Positions 48,016-59,466 of a DNA stretch of 64,000 nucleotides are shown piece after piece. The DNA is from Apostichopus japonicus. Its lineage: Eukaryota; Echinodermata; Holothuroidea; Aspidochirotida; Stichopodidae. The notes under the pieces are model-generated. The model searched no databases. It was not told the DNA's origin and saw only the letters and a list, made by a program, of their open reading frames with translations. How positions within the stretch are numbered: position 1 is the first letter of the stretch; the number at the start of each line of letters is the position of its first letter. The translations under genes were made by a program, and so were the position numbers. The stretch spans positions 22,629,611 through 22,693,610 of the forward strand of contig NC_092576.1 of assembly GCF_037975245.1 (NCBI RefSeq). The letters are read 5' to 3'.

Positions 48016-48398
48016 GTAACTGTTACTTACCAGCAACAACAAAAATAATAAATACTTATAATAAAGAATTTAATTATGAAGAAGTTCTTCAGTAATTGAT
48101 GACAAAACAAGCCGTGAAGGTATTTATATTTTACTACATTATGTTAATCAGCTGACTAAGGCGTTGGCCCTGACCATCAAAATCAATACAGCTTTCGTAG
48201 CATATTTAACTGCCCTACGCTAATGCACACGTCCAACCCAACATATATGACTGAGCAGTCAGGTCCAAACATGTTAGATACACTGTCTGAATGTTTGTCG
48301 CCCACCTAGCCTAGCTAACTCGATCCACCCTCTTTCTTCATGATTTCACATTCGGTTTGGCCTGTGTGTACATTCCAATGCAAGGCACCAAGATCCTT

Positions 48399-49329
48399 GG
48401 CCTTGTTCACATTAAGAACGCAAGGGCGGTTATTGATATTAAGCCCCGCGAGGAGAATTATCAATTGAGAACATGACGCGTTCACATTTAAGAACGAGTG
48501 AGTTTCGTTTTAAGTCCGCTTGCGAGATTAATATACTGCGCAGGCGTGAAAACGTCACATCAGCTTGTTACATTTCTCTGTGGTTTGCCGTTGCCACGTG
48601 TGTTTGTACTAATTTGGTACGTACTACTCCGTACACCACTGCGTCGGAATGTTCAGTCATTGCACTTAAACAGTTTACTGTATTCAAATTTCAAAGTAAT
48701 CCGTACCAGTATATACCATTACACATTAACCCAGGCTTTACTGCTAATGTTGTATTTGAGGCTTATCCAACATCGAAGGCCTGAAGACCTTATAAGGTGT
48801 ATGGGTAGGCTGATATAACTTTAATATAGGCTAGACCATACGTAATAGCTTTAGCCTTTTAGTTACTGCCGTAGCAACCGGTTCCAAAATCATCCATTTC
48901 GAAATAAACATAAAATTACTGATTTTGGCCTCTTCAAAAACCTGGGAGTTTGACGTACAATGAATTATAGTTTATTAGATATAAGTGGACTCTGTCAGTT
49001 TGGTTTAGTCTCACAAGCAAAGAACAATGAAATGGGTTCACGCACGTCGTTTGGTAGTGTTTCTGTTAAGAAGGGCAACAGTCTGATGATTTCACAAACA
49101 AACACTATGTAGGTATGGATATAGCGAATATTATAACTGAACCACCATAAGTCCGCGACCGTTCACATTACATTTACTATAAAGGCAAGAGAGAATGAAA
49201 AAGAAACCTGAAAGGAGGATTATCCTTAAGCACGCACGCGGAGTACGAGTACGCGAGTGTTCACACTAAGGGAATTAATCGCCCTTGCGGACTTGAAGTA
49301 TGTATGCGTTCTTAAGTGTGAACAAGGCC
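48399..49329. mobile_element. 931-bp TIR element in an LRP intron (Harbinger-like, non-autonomous)
   Basis: The left end GGCCTTGTTCACATTAAGAA and right end (complement GGCCTTGTTCACACTTAAGA) match over about 24 bases with one indel. A further GCAAGGGCG inverted word lies just inside both ends. Flanks CTT and TTT might be a degenerate 3-bp duplication, as in PIF/Harbinger elements. Two overlapping frames (48,473-48,784 and 48,498-48,818) lie inside; neither is recognisable as a transposase. Confidence 0.65.
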
Positions 49330-49629
49330 TTTGTGAGTTGCACAATTAAGCTTTACAATTTATGTAAACCTCATTGATTCCACACAATAGATCCAAGCAG
49401 ATGTAGCTGGAGATATGATCTTGTGGTCAGCAGGGAGAAAAAAATCATGTAACTAAATGCAACCGGTCAGCTGCCAGAGTGGGAGATATGAGGACTATTG
49501 ATGTCACCTAGATTGGCTAACATTTGCCTCAGATTTCCTGGGGGGGGGGGGCGAAAATGAGCTATGTTGTCTATTGGGGAGTAAATCTCTTTTAACTCTT
49601 CACTCTATGTTGTTTCGTTTGATGAACAG

Positions 49630-49758
49630 AAAGGTCTACTGAGTTGATCGTGTTAAAAACGTAATGGAAGTTGCTGAGCTGGATGGCAGTCTACGTAAAA
49701 CGTTACTACACGGAGGACTCTTCCAGCCACGTGGTTTGGTGGTGGATCCTCGGGAAGG
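49630..49758 (+). pseudogene. LRP exon: propeller blade with TGA
   Basis: After KVY a TGA (49,640-49,642) replaces the Trp codon of YWVD. The rest reads VAELDGSLRKTLLHGGLFQP and RGLVVDPREG and is otherwise very well conserved. The phase joins to the exons on both sides. Confidence 0.85.
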
Positions 49759-49836
49759 GTTAGAAGTAGAAATTCCCTTTCACAATCTGTAGCCATGATA
49801 CCTAATATCAGCTTGACATTACTCTTCTGATCGCAG

Positions 49837-50010
49837 GTATGTCTTCTGGACAGAGTTTGGACTCGATCCTTACATCTGGCGCAATGGCATGGATGGTAAA
49901 GGAGAGACCATTGAAATTCACGGAGAGAAGATCATATTTCCTTTAGGATTGAGTATCGATTACGTCAGTAACAAACTCTTCTGGTTCGATGCTCACCTTG
50001 ATTACATTGG
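49837..50010 (+). pseudogene. LRP exon: propeller blade
   Basis: This is the best-kept exon: YVFWTEFGLDPYIWRNGMDG and LSIDYVSNKLFWFDAHLDYI. It is open and has a GTATGA donor. FWTE and FWFD are conservative YWTD variants. Confidence 0.85.
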
Positions 50011-50453
50011 GTATGAATAAAACAAAGCTGACTTTTGTATTAAATTTCACTTTATTTTATAAACAGGAATTGTTTAATGAAGGACAATGAAATAGACAAT
50101 AAACCTGAATAATAAAAAAGTACTCCCTTAATTTATTGTTTTTTTTTATGAAAAATTGTTATAAAACAGACCAACATCTACTACTGTCTTCTTCACTGTT
50201 GAATTTACAAAGATGTATGGAGCTCTTAGGAGTACTTGGGTATCCTATGAAGAGCACTGCTGATGTTTATAGAGCATGCATGTGGGTGTTTTTTTTTGGG
50301 GGGGGGGAGAATTTCCTAACAAGACACGATCGCTCACAACAGTAACAAGTCAAGAAAATTATTGCAACCTTAGGATGAATAATGGAGTCCAATGTAGGTA
50401 GGTCAAATAGCAAAACTAGAATGGTTTATGCCAAACTTGTATTTCTTTTGCAG

Positions 50454-50689
50454 TTACTCTGACTTTGACGGTGAATATTTTCATATAATTCCATCTCAAG
50501 AGGGGGAGACTTACTTTAGACCATTTGCCGTCACCGTCTTTGAGGAGTTTATTTATTCGACGGAATGGAGCGTAATGACCGTCTTCCGTTCTAATAAATT
50601 CACTGGTGAGAACAGAACCAAACTGGTTCAGTTGAATTGTCACAGACCTTACGATGTGCACGTTTATCACTCATTAGTACAGCTTCTTG
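50454..50689 (+). pseudogene. LRP exon: last propeller blade
   Basis: The exon is open and reads FRPFAVTVFEEFIYSTEWSV and NKFTGENRTKLVQ, ending HRPYDVHVYHSL. IYSTEW replaces IYWTDW, another lost tryptophan. The donor is GTGAAT. Confidence 0.85.
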
Positions 50690-51709
50690 GTGAATGCAGA
50701 AATAATCAATCTTCTTGGAGGGGTGGGAGGTGGTTGGAGGGGGTATAAACTGTGATATTGAAGAAGAAAACTTGGAAAAGTTACCATCTATTCAAATATT
50801 ATAGTTCCTGATTGAAAGCATTTTACTTACTGCAGTTAAGTTATGTTGTGATGGGATGTCAGTGTTTAAATTCAACACGTGTACATCTTCATGTTCAATA
50901 GTTGGCTTGGCACCTACCAGTGCAACTGTATCTCATTATCAGTGGTTCCGTTAGTTGAAGGAGACAAGGGGTCGTTTAATCAACCAATAGAGAGCATCAA
51001 AACGAGAAAGATAAGCAGGAAGTTTCCTTTTGGGTTTCTGATGAAAAACAATATTTGAGACTAATCAGTGATAAAAAAAACAATTGGGAGAAGAAAGTAA
51101 GAGAACCAGGAAAAACTGAATCTAAAAAAGGTAAAGATTAGCCCCCTTTCAACACCCCCGACTCCCATCCCATGTCAAACAATGCATCGACCAAGTACCC
51201 CCTATAAGCCCACACTAACCCCTGCCGGTATTATCTGCCCTCTCTAAATGATGGAGATATCTGTACCAACAAATCTGCAATCATCAAGAAAGTTTTGAAA
51301 AGCATTCCAAACAAGTAAGAGAGAATTTGGAGTATGTATTCAGATTAAATTTTTGAAACTTTTCAAACCAATTGTAATATTTATACTATAAACACTGTGG
51401 ATGCTGAGGGGGCTGCAGCTTCCTTCAGCTAGGCTGCATAGCATGAAATCTGCGCAGTTTCACTCAATAGGCACTTCTGCATTGCCAAGATAATCTTTAT
51501 TCTTCCATAAATATTGTTTAAGCCTTAATTACTGCAAGGGGACCTTTATAGCTGCTGCAGCTGTTCTGTATGACACAGAGGCTTACTATAAAGGAGGTAA
51601 GACTTCTTGTGAAATTACTGCAAGAGAGCAGCCTTGCAACTACAACGTGTGCATAGCACTGATAACTTGTTGCTCTGTATCAACGATTAACTACATTTCT
51701 CCTCTGCAG

Positions 51710-51955
51710 ATATCCCCAACCCTTGTTCTGGGAATAATGGTGGCTGCAGTCACCTGTGTCTCCTGTCAGAAGAAGGAGGTTATTCGTGCGCCTACCCTGA
51801 TGGATTTGATCTCAAGTCTGATGGACTATTGTGTCCACCAAATTGTGGGGCTTATCAGTTTGTATGTGAAGAACATACCAAGTGCATTCCGTCTTATTTT
51901 GAATGTGATGGTACAGTAGATTGTGCAGATTCCTCGGACGAACATGAAGGCTGCT
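51710..51955 (+). pseudogene. LRP exon: EGF-like plus LDL-receptor class A
   Basis: NPCSGNNGGCSHLCLLSEEG with YSCAYPDGF replaces the EGF CxC by CxY. It is followed by a complete LDL-A module with CEEHTKCIPSYFECDGTVDC and ADSSDEHEGC, whose calcium-binding acidic residues are intact. The donor is taken as GTAATT (51,956); GTAACC nine bases on is an alternative. Confidence 0.82.
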
Positions 51956-53385
51956 GTAATTCAAGTAACCCACAACTGAAGATGTGGCATGTATTTTCTT
52001 ATGAAATTTCATTGGACTTCCGTGTGCAAATGATATACAGTATTGTGTTAGCATTTCATATGTTGGGTAAAAGAGAGCATTTCATGAAATGTTACTTTTC
52101 ATATCTTCATAACATTAATCCACAGTATACAGAGACATCGCATGTGACCTGCTGTAGGACAATGCTTATTGTTAATACTGCAGGATATTAATATTGACCT
52201 TGGATCTTTAGCTTTCAAAAATTCTGGAAAGTCACAATGACCATTTCTTACTTGTAAATACAATTTACAAATTTTTACGATAATGCTGCTTAAAGGGTTT
52301 TGTTGCCATGACAATTTTTTTGCTTTTGAACAGTTCATTGGTGTGTGGTTATTGCAATGTTTTGTCTATTTGATGTTGCCAGTTGCTATTGCCTTTTTGC
52401 TTATCAGCAGATCCCTTTTCCAGTGAAATTAACATACAACAATCCTGTTTCTATTAAATGACATTAGTTGCCGTGGCAGTTTTGCTCTTCAACACAACTG
52501 ACAAGGGGAGAATGATGTTATTTCTATTTATTGATCTTTGTTGCAACATGGCATTTTGCTGCTGGACAAAGCTGATATGTTGAGAGTAATGTATACATAG
52601 GATATTACTTATATGACCATGGCAACTAATAAATGGTGAGACTATTTCTATGCGATGACCAGACATTACTTTCATATACAATTCAGTTTTCATCCATATT
52701 TTAAGTAGAAAACCTTGAATAATAATAATATTAATTTTAAGGAGAAAACCTTGAAACCAGAATAGTTATAAAAACATTCCTGATACTCAAATAATTCTTT
52801 TTTGCTTGGACGATGATATATTTAGACTAGAACATTTGCCAAACATCAGCCTTTTTTATACTGATGTAGTTTCCTTACGTCTTTTTATTAAAATTCTAAA
52901 TGAAAATATTTTAAATTTTTATGTGGGGATGCTAACTTTGTGAAATGTTTAAATATTTCAAAGTTGATAGCCACTACGACGGCCTTTATAATTGCCAGTT
53001 TTCACTACACTGGCAACTTACACACTTTTTCCCAAGGTCATGCATGAATGCAATTTCTTCCGGGGAGCCAAGCATTTTCATGTTCAACATCGTTTTTTAA
53101 CTTTTTTTTATTTCTTCAGCCAAAAAAATGAAACACAGGTTAATATGTGCTAAATTTTAGTTGAGGGCTATAGTTAGTTCCAGCTTTCCTTCACTACAAT
53201 ATACCATCAATAGGGATATATCTTTTATCCTACAGTGATGTTACAGTTTTGTAACTGTTTTACTGGGGGGGGGGGATACTACCAATAGGTCTCTCCTGAT
53301 CCCCCCAAACCATTATTGCCCCTGTTATGTGGAATGATGAGGTAACAGAGCTATTGCTTTCCTCGGCTTTTCTTCCGTTTATCAG

Positions 53386-53520
53386 CAAGCAATCCATGTG
53401 AGGGAGCACCCTGCACAAGCCTGTGCCTTGTGTCACCATCGAATCCTGTCAACGGTGGCTTGACATATGTGTGCGCGTGTGAAGATGGGGACTACTTCTT
53501 GGATACAGAGCGAACTATCT
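53386..53520 (+). pseudogene. LRP exon: EGF-like
   Basis: SNPCEGAPCTSLCLVSPSNP and TYVCACEDGDYFLDTERTIC carry all six EGF cysteines. The only in-phase donor I see (GTAATA at 53,521) would remove the last one, so the original donor may be mutated. Confidence 0.72.
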
Positions 53521-53709
53521 GTAATAAAAGGAGGATCATGTGGACTTCTCATTTCTCCAAGTGAAGAATAAAGAAAGAAATTATAAGGAAAAATATAATT
53601 TTATAATTTCATGACAAGTAGCTTAATTGTGCAGTACTTTGAATATGTGTATGCAACTTGCAGTGTAATGATTTTCTCTTTATGATCTCATTTTTCCCGA
53701 TCACCTCAG

Positions 53710-53787
53710 CTGCTGATGTTCCCATCCTATCTCCCACCCCACTGTTGACACCATGTAATTGCGAATGTACTTCGGATGGAGTGTGTG
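53710..53787 (+). pseudogene. LRP exon: start of an EGF-like, cut by a LINE tail
   Basis: After CACCTCAG the sequence reads ADVPILSPTPLLTPCNCECT and SDGVCD, and then runs directly into the TAA-repeat tail of an L2-type LINE. The continuing EGF sequence (CFHEFTGEFCES) resumes only at 54,896. Confidence 0.65.
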
Positions 53788-54350
53788 ATAATAATAATAA
53801 TAATAATAATAATAACTGTTATTTATATGGCGCAGGTATCCAGAGCACAAGGCAATGTTCAAATGCGCTCCCATATAAAGGGTCTAACTGTGATATTTCT
53901 CAAAAAGGATAGTTTTTAACTGTTTTCTTTTAGATCCGTCTTACTGGATGGGGAAATAGGTGCCTCTTGTTTGGCTATGAGATTGTTCCACAGTCGTGGG
54001 GCCATCACGGAGAAAGCTCGCTCGCCAAAGTTAGTTGAATGAAATGATGGCTCCGCAAGCAAATATTTATTTTGGGACTTTAGCGATCTTGGTGGAATGT
54101 AACGATGGACTAATTCTGCTAAGTACAATGGAGCTTCCCCGTTGAGTGCCATAAAGGTGAGATTGTGAGGTGAGACAAAATTTTAAATTCTATTCTTGCA
54201 CGTACAGATAACCAGTGAAGTTCACGAAGTACAGGTGTTATATGGGCTCGCTTGGGAGTTTTCGCAACTAGGCGAGCAGCATTGTCTTGAAGCATTTGTA
54301 ATTTATTCATCAACTCATTGGTGATCCCGTACAGAAGGCCATACATATCC
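53788..54350 (-). mobile_element. 5'-truncated L2/CR1-type LINE
   Basis: On the minus strand the C-terminal end of a jockey-clade ORF2 is readable: LLYGITNELMNKLQMLQDNA and HITPVLRELHWLSVRARIEF. A frameshift near 54,165 follows, then ALNGEAPLYLAELVHRYIPP and FGERAFSVMAPRLWNNL. It ends in an untranslated stretch with ATATAAATAACAG and a (TTA)n tail, the usual simple-repeat 3' end of L2-like elements. The 5' break is near 54,350, just upstream of LLYG. Confidence 0.85.
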
Positions 54351-54895
54351 TTAATAGATGTGACATGTATCCTAACATACTAACAAAAAAGTTGTCTATT
54401 CGCCCTTTTCCCTTGTCAAGGGTTTGCTTGACGATACAATGATGTCAATGCAAAGACTGAAATATGCTAGAAAAGATACTGAAAAATGCTAAAGTTTGAG
54501 CCACGGATACAATAAAAGACATGCGGGGTACAATTCTGCCGAACTGACATAAGGACGGTAGATGTTTTTGATGGGCTCCTTTAATAGGTTGTTCTCAGTC
54601 TCTATATATGCACCACCTTTTTTCAATGGTCCTCACTTTTCAATGTAAAATATTTACTTGCCACTTAAGTAGGTGTAAGAGAAACAAGTTGCACAAATAT
54701 GTACCGGAAAAATAAACTGCAGTTGTAAATAATTCTAAACACGAAGACAAGCAGTTGCGACTATGATTGTCTCATTTTGAAGAAGACAAATTTGTGAAGA
54801 AATGGTCATTTTATGTTAATAATATTTGACTGTTAACATTTTTTGTCCACAATCCCTATTAATTTGTTAAACGGTTTATTCCATTATTTACGCAG

Positions 54896-54939
54896 ATGCT
54901 TCCATGAATTCACTGGTGAGTTCTGTGAATCAGTCCTAG
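54896..54939 (+). pseudogene. LRP exon: C-terminal half of an EGF-like
   Basis: A 44-base segment between CGCAG and GTAAGA reads CFHEFTGEFCESVL, a typical EGF C-terminus. Its phase fits the next exon. Confidence 0.65.
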
Positions 54940-55577
54940 GTAAGATATTTCATTTGTTTCTTGGAGTTTTTATATAAATATACAAATCTAGACTTGTCTT
55001 GATAAGATCATTTTTTGAAGTGTATCTCCTACAGTACATGTTGTAGTTCTAATTTTGTTAAAATCATGTTGTGTGTACCTAATACAAATTGTAAAGCTAG
55101 GCTCTTTAATCTGCATTCGGATGTTTATCTCATAAATACTGTATTTTAGTGCTAGTTTTGTGTAAATCATGATGTCCGATGTGTATCTGATACAAACTGT
55201 AATGCTGGGCTGTTTTGATTAAACATACATAATGTAGTGCTAGGATGTGATACTCATGCTGTCTGATGAGTATCTACAGTAATACATGATAAAAGTTAGT
55301 TTTGGGTTAAGCATGAAAAGTGATGTGGTGATACATTTGTGATGTGACTGTAAACTAACAGAAGCTAAAGAGAGCTTCAAGAAATTTCTATCATATTACC
55401 TGCTGCTTCTGTGCAGGCTATTCTTTTCATTACAATTAAATAGGAATAGAGGGCAGTTGGAGAAGGACAGTGAAGGTGAGGTGGGGGACTCTGGGTGGGT
55501 GATAATCCACAGGAGCAGTATTCAAGAAAACATCAGCATTGCCATCAATTTATGATCTTAAATTTGTTTTTCCTTAG

Positions 55578-55635
55578 TTCCAACCGTTTATTGTAGTGGT
55601 AATGGCATTCTGGACTCAGACATCAAGAAATGCTT
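55578..55635 (+). pseudogene. LRP-like terminal exon fragment
   Basis: Between TTCCTTAG and GTAAGT the sequence reads PTVYCSGNGILDSDIKKCL in the phase set by the previous exon. A possible following exon after TTTTCAG at 55,989 (WCNLNRRLLHLSDSIVLFIY, then stop) also fits the phase but is unproven. Confidence 0.5.
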
Positions 55636-56778
55636 GTAAGTATAGTGATAAATATAATTACTTTGGGTAATTATTTAGCCGATTAAAGTTTACAATGTGA
55701 GTATTTCTGATTGGTGTCTGCCTCAGTGCACCAAAGTATTTTAGCCTAATATATTGTCTGTTTTTTCCACAATTTTTTCACAATGTAAACTTGGTCACAA
55801 CATTGATTAAGGCTGTATGTATGTGTTACTGGCATGAAAGTATGATGGACAACAATCAAAAACTTGATTTCTCATTTGGATTAATAAAGAAACCTTACCA
55901 ATGTATGCCCATGGTATTTGATATGTATATTTGAGATGTATACTGTACTTGATTGCAAGTAGAGTAACTTATGTGGTACTTGTTTTCAGGTGGTGTAACT
56001 TGAATAGAAGGCTACTTCACTTAAGTGACAGCATTGTATTATTCATATATATTAACTGACTGGAGACAGTTTTACAATTGATTAAAAAGTCGGGTACTTT
56101 TCTCTATATCCTGTTGAGAATAATCTCCATGAATCTATTTGGTTTTGTAAAAACAATTTGTGCTTAAGTATCTTACCAGTAATTGAGAAGCGTTTGTGAT
56201 GATAATTGAACGGGATATGTAGTCAAAGTATGGATTAGCCCCGCTAAGTTTGTGTTGATGTTTGCGCTGAATGTGTGGTCAAAGTCTGGATTAGAACCAG
56301 CAGCTTTTGACATCATTGTTACATGATCACATAAAGAAAAGATCCATAAAATGAGTTGCAGAGGAGCATATAGGGATTTCCAATGTTCAATTTAGGCAGG
56401 TTTTTTACCCAAGTGTTGAATTTTGGTGTAGTTAGTAGTGAGTTGTTAATATTCTATTGAAGAAAGTCGACCAAGATAAAGCTTAGGTACACAAATTAAA
56501 CCTCTCAACCACTTTTAAACCCAATCCCCTTTACATTGAGACTATAACCATATGATCATGACACTGTTATATGTGTTGTCTAATGAAGTATCAAGAGTTT
56601 CTTCGAAAGGAAATAGATACTGCATGTGATCTTCTTTATTAATAACACTCCGGGTTTCATCGGATAATACATCGGTGTGATCCCTGGTGACATGGTATAC
56701 AAGATACTGCGGCTTCTGCCTGATGCTTCTAGCATCAAAATGGCACTATAAGAATCGCCACTTGACCAACTAAGCACT
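55636..56778. other. No supported gene
   Basis: AT-rich sequence after the last LRP-like exon. Only the possible tail exon near 55,990 and short unremarkable frames are seen. Confidence 0.45.
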
Positions 56779-56848
56779 GTAAAGCTCAGTTGGTAGAGAA
56801 CGGGTTTGTAAACTAGAGGTCACTGTTTCGAAACTGGTGCTAGCCATA
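56779..56848 (+). mobile_element. Degenerate tRNA-like SINE head
   Basis: AAGCTCAGTTGGTAGAG resembles a tRNA A-box region, and TGTTTCGAAACT (about 56,824) a B box, 40 bases apart. It does not fold as a functional tRNA. The surrounding SINE body is not identified. Confidence 0.45.
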
Positions 56849-57949
56849 AACTTCTTTGCTCTTTTAAATGTTTATAACTTACATCGGGAAATCCTTATCT
56901 TCTGGACAAATTACTTATGCATTTTCCCGCGCTATCGGCGCTCAACTCACAAAAAAAGTACCACCAACTATACCGTAGCCTGCCAAAGGCAGCCGGTCTA
57001 GCCAGCTCTATCTGGCCAGATCCGGTGCCTTGGTCTGGTCATTCCTTTCCTGTGACTTGCACTGTGAACAGTTGCAAGTCTGCATCGAGGGTTTTGATGA
57101 AAGAATTTCATCCGCCCAGCTCACTTTAAGACTTTGTTTCTCACGTTTTGGTGAGTTCGCTCCTGTTTAGTAACTTTTGGACCCCTTTTTCTACCCGGAT
57201 ACGTCGGGAAACGGTTTTTCCTTCGTTTCGTGCTCGGCAGTAGCGTAGCTACCTTCGACGAGTTCCCTCCATATTGTTTTGTGTGGGGATTCGTCGGCCT
57301 TACCTCGGGAACGAGGTGTGCTTTTGGTTGCCTCCTTCCTGCTCGGGAATAGGTGGGCTCTTCGAGCATCTTTTGGCCTAGTTCCCTCCGCGGAACTTTA
57401 GCGGTCACGTTCGGCCCTTTTTGGGCTTCGGGTCAGGCTTATTGTTTTCCTAGGCCCGCTCGTCAGACCCTTGGGTCCGTGGTTTTTGCTCTCAGCTATG
57501 GGGCTCTGGGTCACGTGACCATAGTTCGCGCGCTCCAGAGCTCCGACCATGTGTTTTGGTCACGTAGTCCATTGTTTACTACGGAAGCCTTGGGGAATCT
57601 TAGGATTCCCCCTTTTCCTCATTGTTTTTAGTTACACATATATGGGGAAGATACCGATGACCTTTCGGGTTCCGGTTTGGTTATGAGGTTACCCTAGTGT
57701 GGCCCTCTAGATAGGCTTCATCTGGAGTCTCTTGGCCTCTCCCCTCGGTCTAGGAGGGGGACCCAAGTTTAGCACGAGGTAGGGAGGTAGCTAGGTAGGG
57801 GGTCTCCGAGGTAGGGAGGCCCTTCAGCTCCTCCGCCAGGAGGCGCAGAGGGTCCTTTTTTGGCGGTTTGCCTCACGTTATTAAAGTGATATGCCATTAC
57901 CGTTTTATAATAACGTTTTTATTTTGTTCTTTCAGATCGTGGTGTTCTA

Positions 57950-59420
57950 ATGCTCCACTGGAATGTCTGGATCCGTGTCTGGATCCGAACGTTCTTCGCC
58001 TCCTCCTCCTCCCCGCCTCTACCGGTAGCACCCTCGCAGATACTAGCGACGGGAGCGTCTAGTAGAGAGACTCCGACGACGACGGCCACGCTGGCCGTAC
58101 TGGAGCGGTTTCCCCGTGTAGATATAAGCCCAGGCGGGCTTGGTATCACAAAAGCCCCTTGTGTCGACCCATGCGGGCCCCACTACACCGGACCCGTTTT
58201 GGAGGAAACCAGAGGATGTACCGTCAAATTAGCCGTTACCGGGGCCGTCCAGTTCGACGCCCGATGGGGCGGACACCCGCTCGCTTCCAGAGCCCAGATC
58301 CTTTCCAGACACCTACCGAATCTAGGGCCGGTCACCTACTAGAAGGCAGAAGACAACCAGAAAACGGAGGCGGACGTCCTCTTCTGAGTCGTCTTCTGAA
58401 GAACGGGAGTCCCGTCGTAGACGGAAGCGCTCCTCCCGTCACCACTCTACAGTGCGGCTGGAGGACCCCTCGGTGGTTTCTCTCCTCACGGCCTTGAAAG
58501 AGTCGGTCGATTCCCTTCGCTGGGGCCATCAGGCGGACTCTGCTTCTTTGCAGTTAGTATCACGTCCGCCGGCTGAATCGAATCCGCCCAATCGGACCCT
58601 ACTAGTGATCCCGTTGCTCCTCCGGGAACCGGAAATTGACATCCATCCGTCGGACTCGTTTACAGATACGGATAGCGTACTTTATTCCAGACATGACGAC
58701 TACCCCCCCCCCCCCCCACGTCTATTCCCGGAGTCCCCCGTGAGGAGACAGTTAAAAGTGATTTAAATCACTCGGACGTGGATTGTTTTGCCTCTCCGGG
58801 CCCGGACGTCGACCCGTCTGGGGACGTCCTCTCGGAGGAGGACTACGGACGTTTGGTCCGTCAGCTACATCTAACCTTTGGTGGTACAGATCCACCCGTC
58901 GTAGCTCAGCCCGCCAGGGATTGTCGGACACTGCCTCCGGTGTTCTGATGGGCGCCCCTTTCCGGATCAGAAGTCCTCGGAGGGTCGTTTCAACAGGTCT
59001 CCGAGCAGGACGTAGTGAGAACTGACAAGCTTCGTAAGACCACGGAACCTTCTCACTTGTCTCCCTTTCGCGGGAGATCCGAGAAACCTGCTGTTAGCCG
59101 TCAAGCCTCTCGTTTGGCCTTTTCTAACCGCCGTAAGGGCGCTCGTCGCGCGTAATGCGAAAAATCCAGCTCCTCCTAGTTCCGGCAGAGGTCGGGGAGG
59201 GGTCGTCCATTTCGCAAGTGACTGCTCGACGGGCCCGGACTTCCTTATGCCGGCCCCCCTGGTGAGAGGGGAGGCTCCGGGCGTTTGCCGGCGAGTGGAG
59301 CAGGGTCACAAGGGACCGTTGGATCCTAACAACGATCCAGGAGGGGTACCGTCTAGAGTTTACCTCCCGACCACCGCTTCCGGCTCCTCCGATTCCGTCA
59401 GATCCGGCCAGAGCCAAGGC
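57950..59420 (+). pseudogene. DIRS gag-like region, several frameshifts
   Basis: Coding-like GC-rich sequence is spread over at least three frames (57,950-58,342; 58,159-58,497; 58,452-58,766, then 59,247 on). It is rich in Arg, Ser and Pro, with RRP and RTPARF basic stretches, as in gag-like proteins of DIRS elements. A poly-C tract at 58,690-58,706 coincides with a frame change. No zinc knuckle is evident. Confidence 0.5.
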
Positions 59421-59466
59421 CCTGCACGACGACGTTCAGGTCCTTCGGAAAGGCGCCAAAGTCCCT

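Larger units (their letters stand above)
46116..55635 (+). pseudogene. LDL-receptor-related protein (LRP1-like) fragment, unprocessed pseudogene
   Basis: Ancestrally a large endocytic receptor ectodomain. Exons in order are EGF (46,116-46,327, interrupted), EGF (47,344-47,474), propeller (47,757-48,015; 49,630-49,758; 49,837-50,010; 50,454-50,689), EGF plus LDL-A (51,710-51,955), EGF (53,386-53,520), EGF part (53,710 to about 53,787), EGF part (54,896-54,939) and 55,578-55,635. Introns have GT-AG ends, and most junction phases agree, so this is a genomic copy, not a retrocopy. Lesions are a 68-bp insertion with 19-bp duplication in exon 1, stop TAG at 47,397, a -1 frameshift near 47,447, stop TGA at 49,640, at least three Cys changed to Phe or Tyr, and YWTD tryptophans lost. 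There is no N-terminal, transmembrane or NPxY tail region. It is a partial, dead duplicate. Confidence 0.85.

Noticed and set aside
57919-58149. Minus-strand frames over the DIRS element
   Set aside because: GC-rich antisense shadows without motifs.
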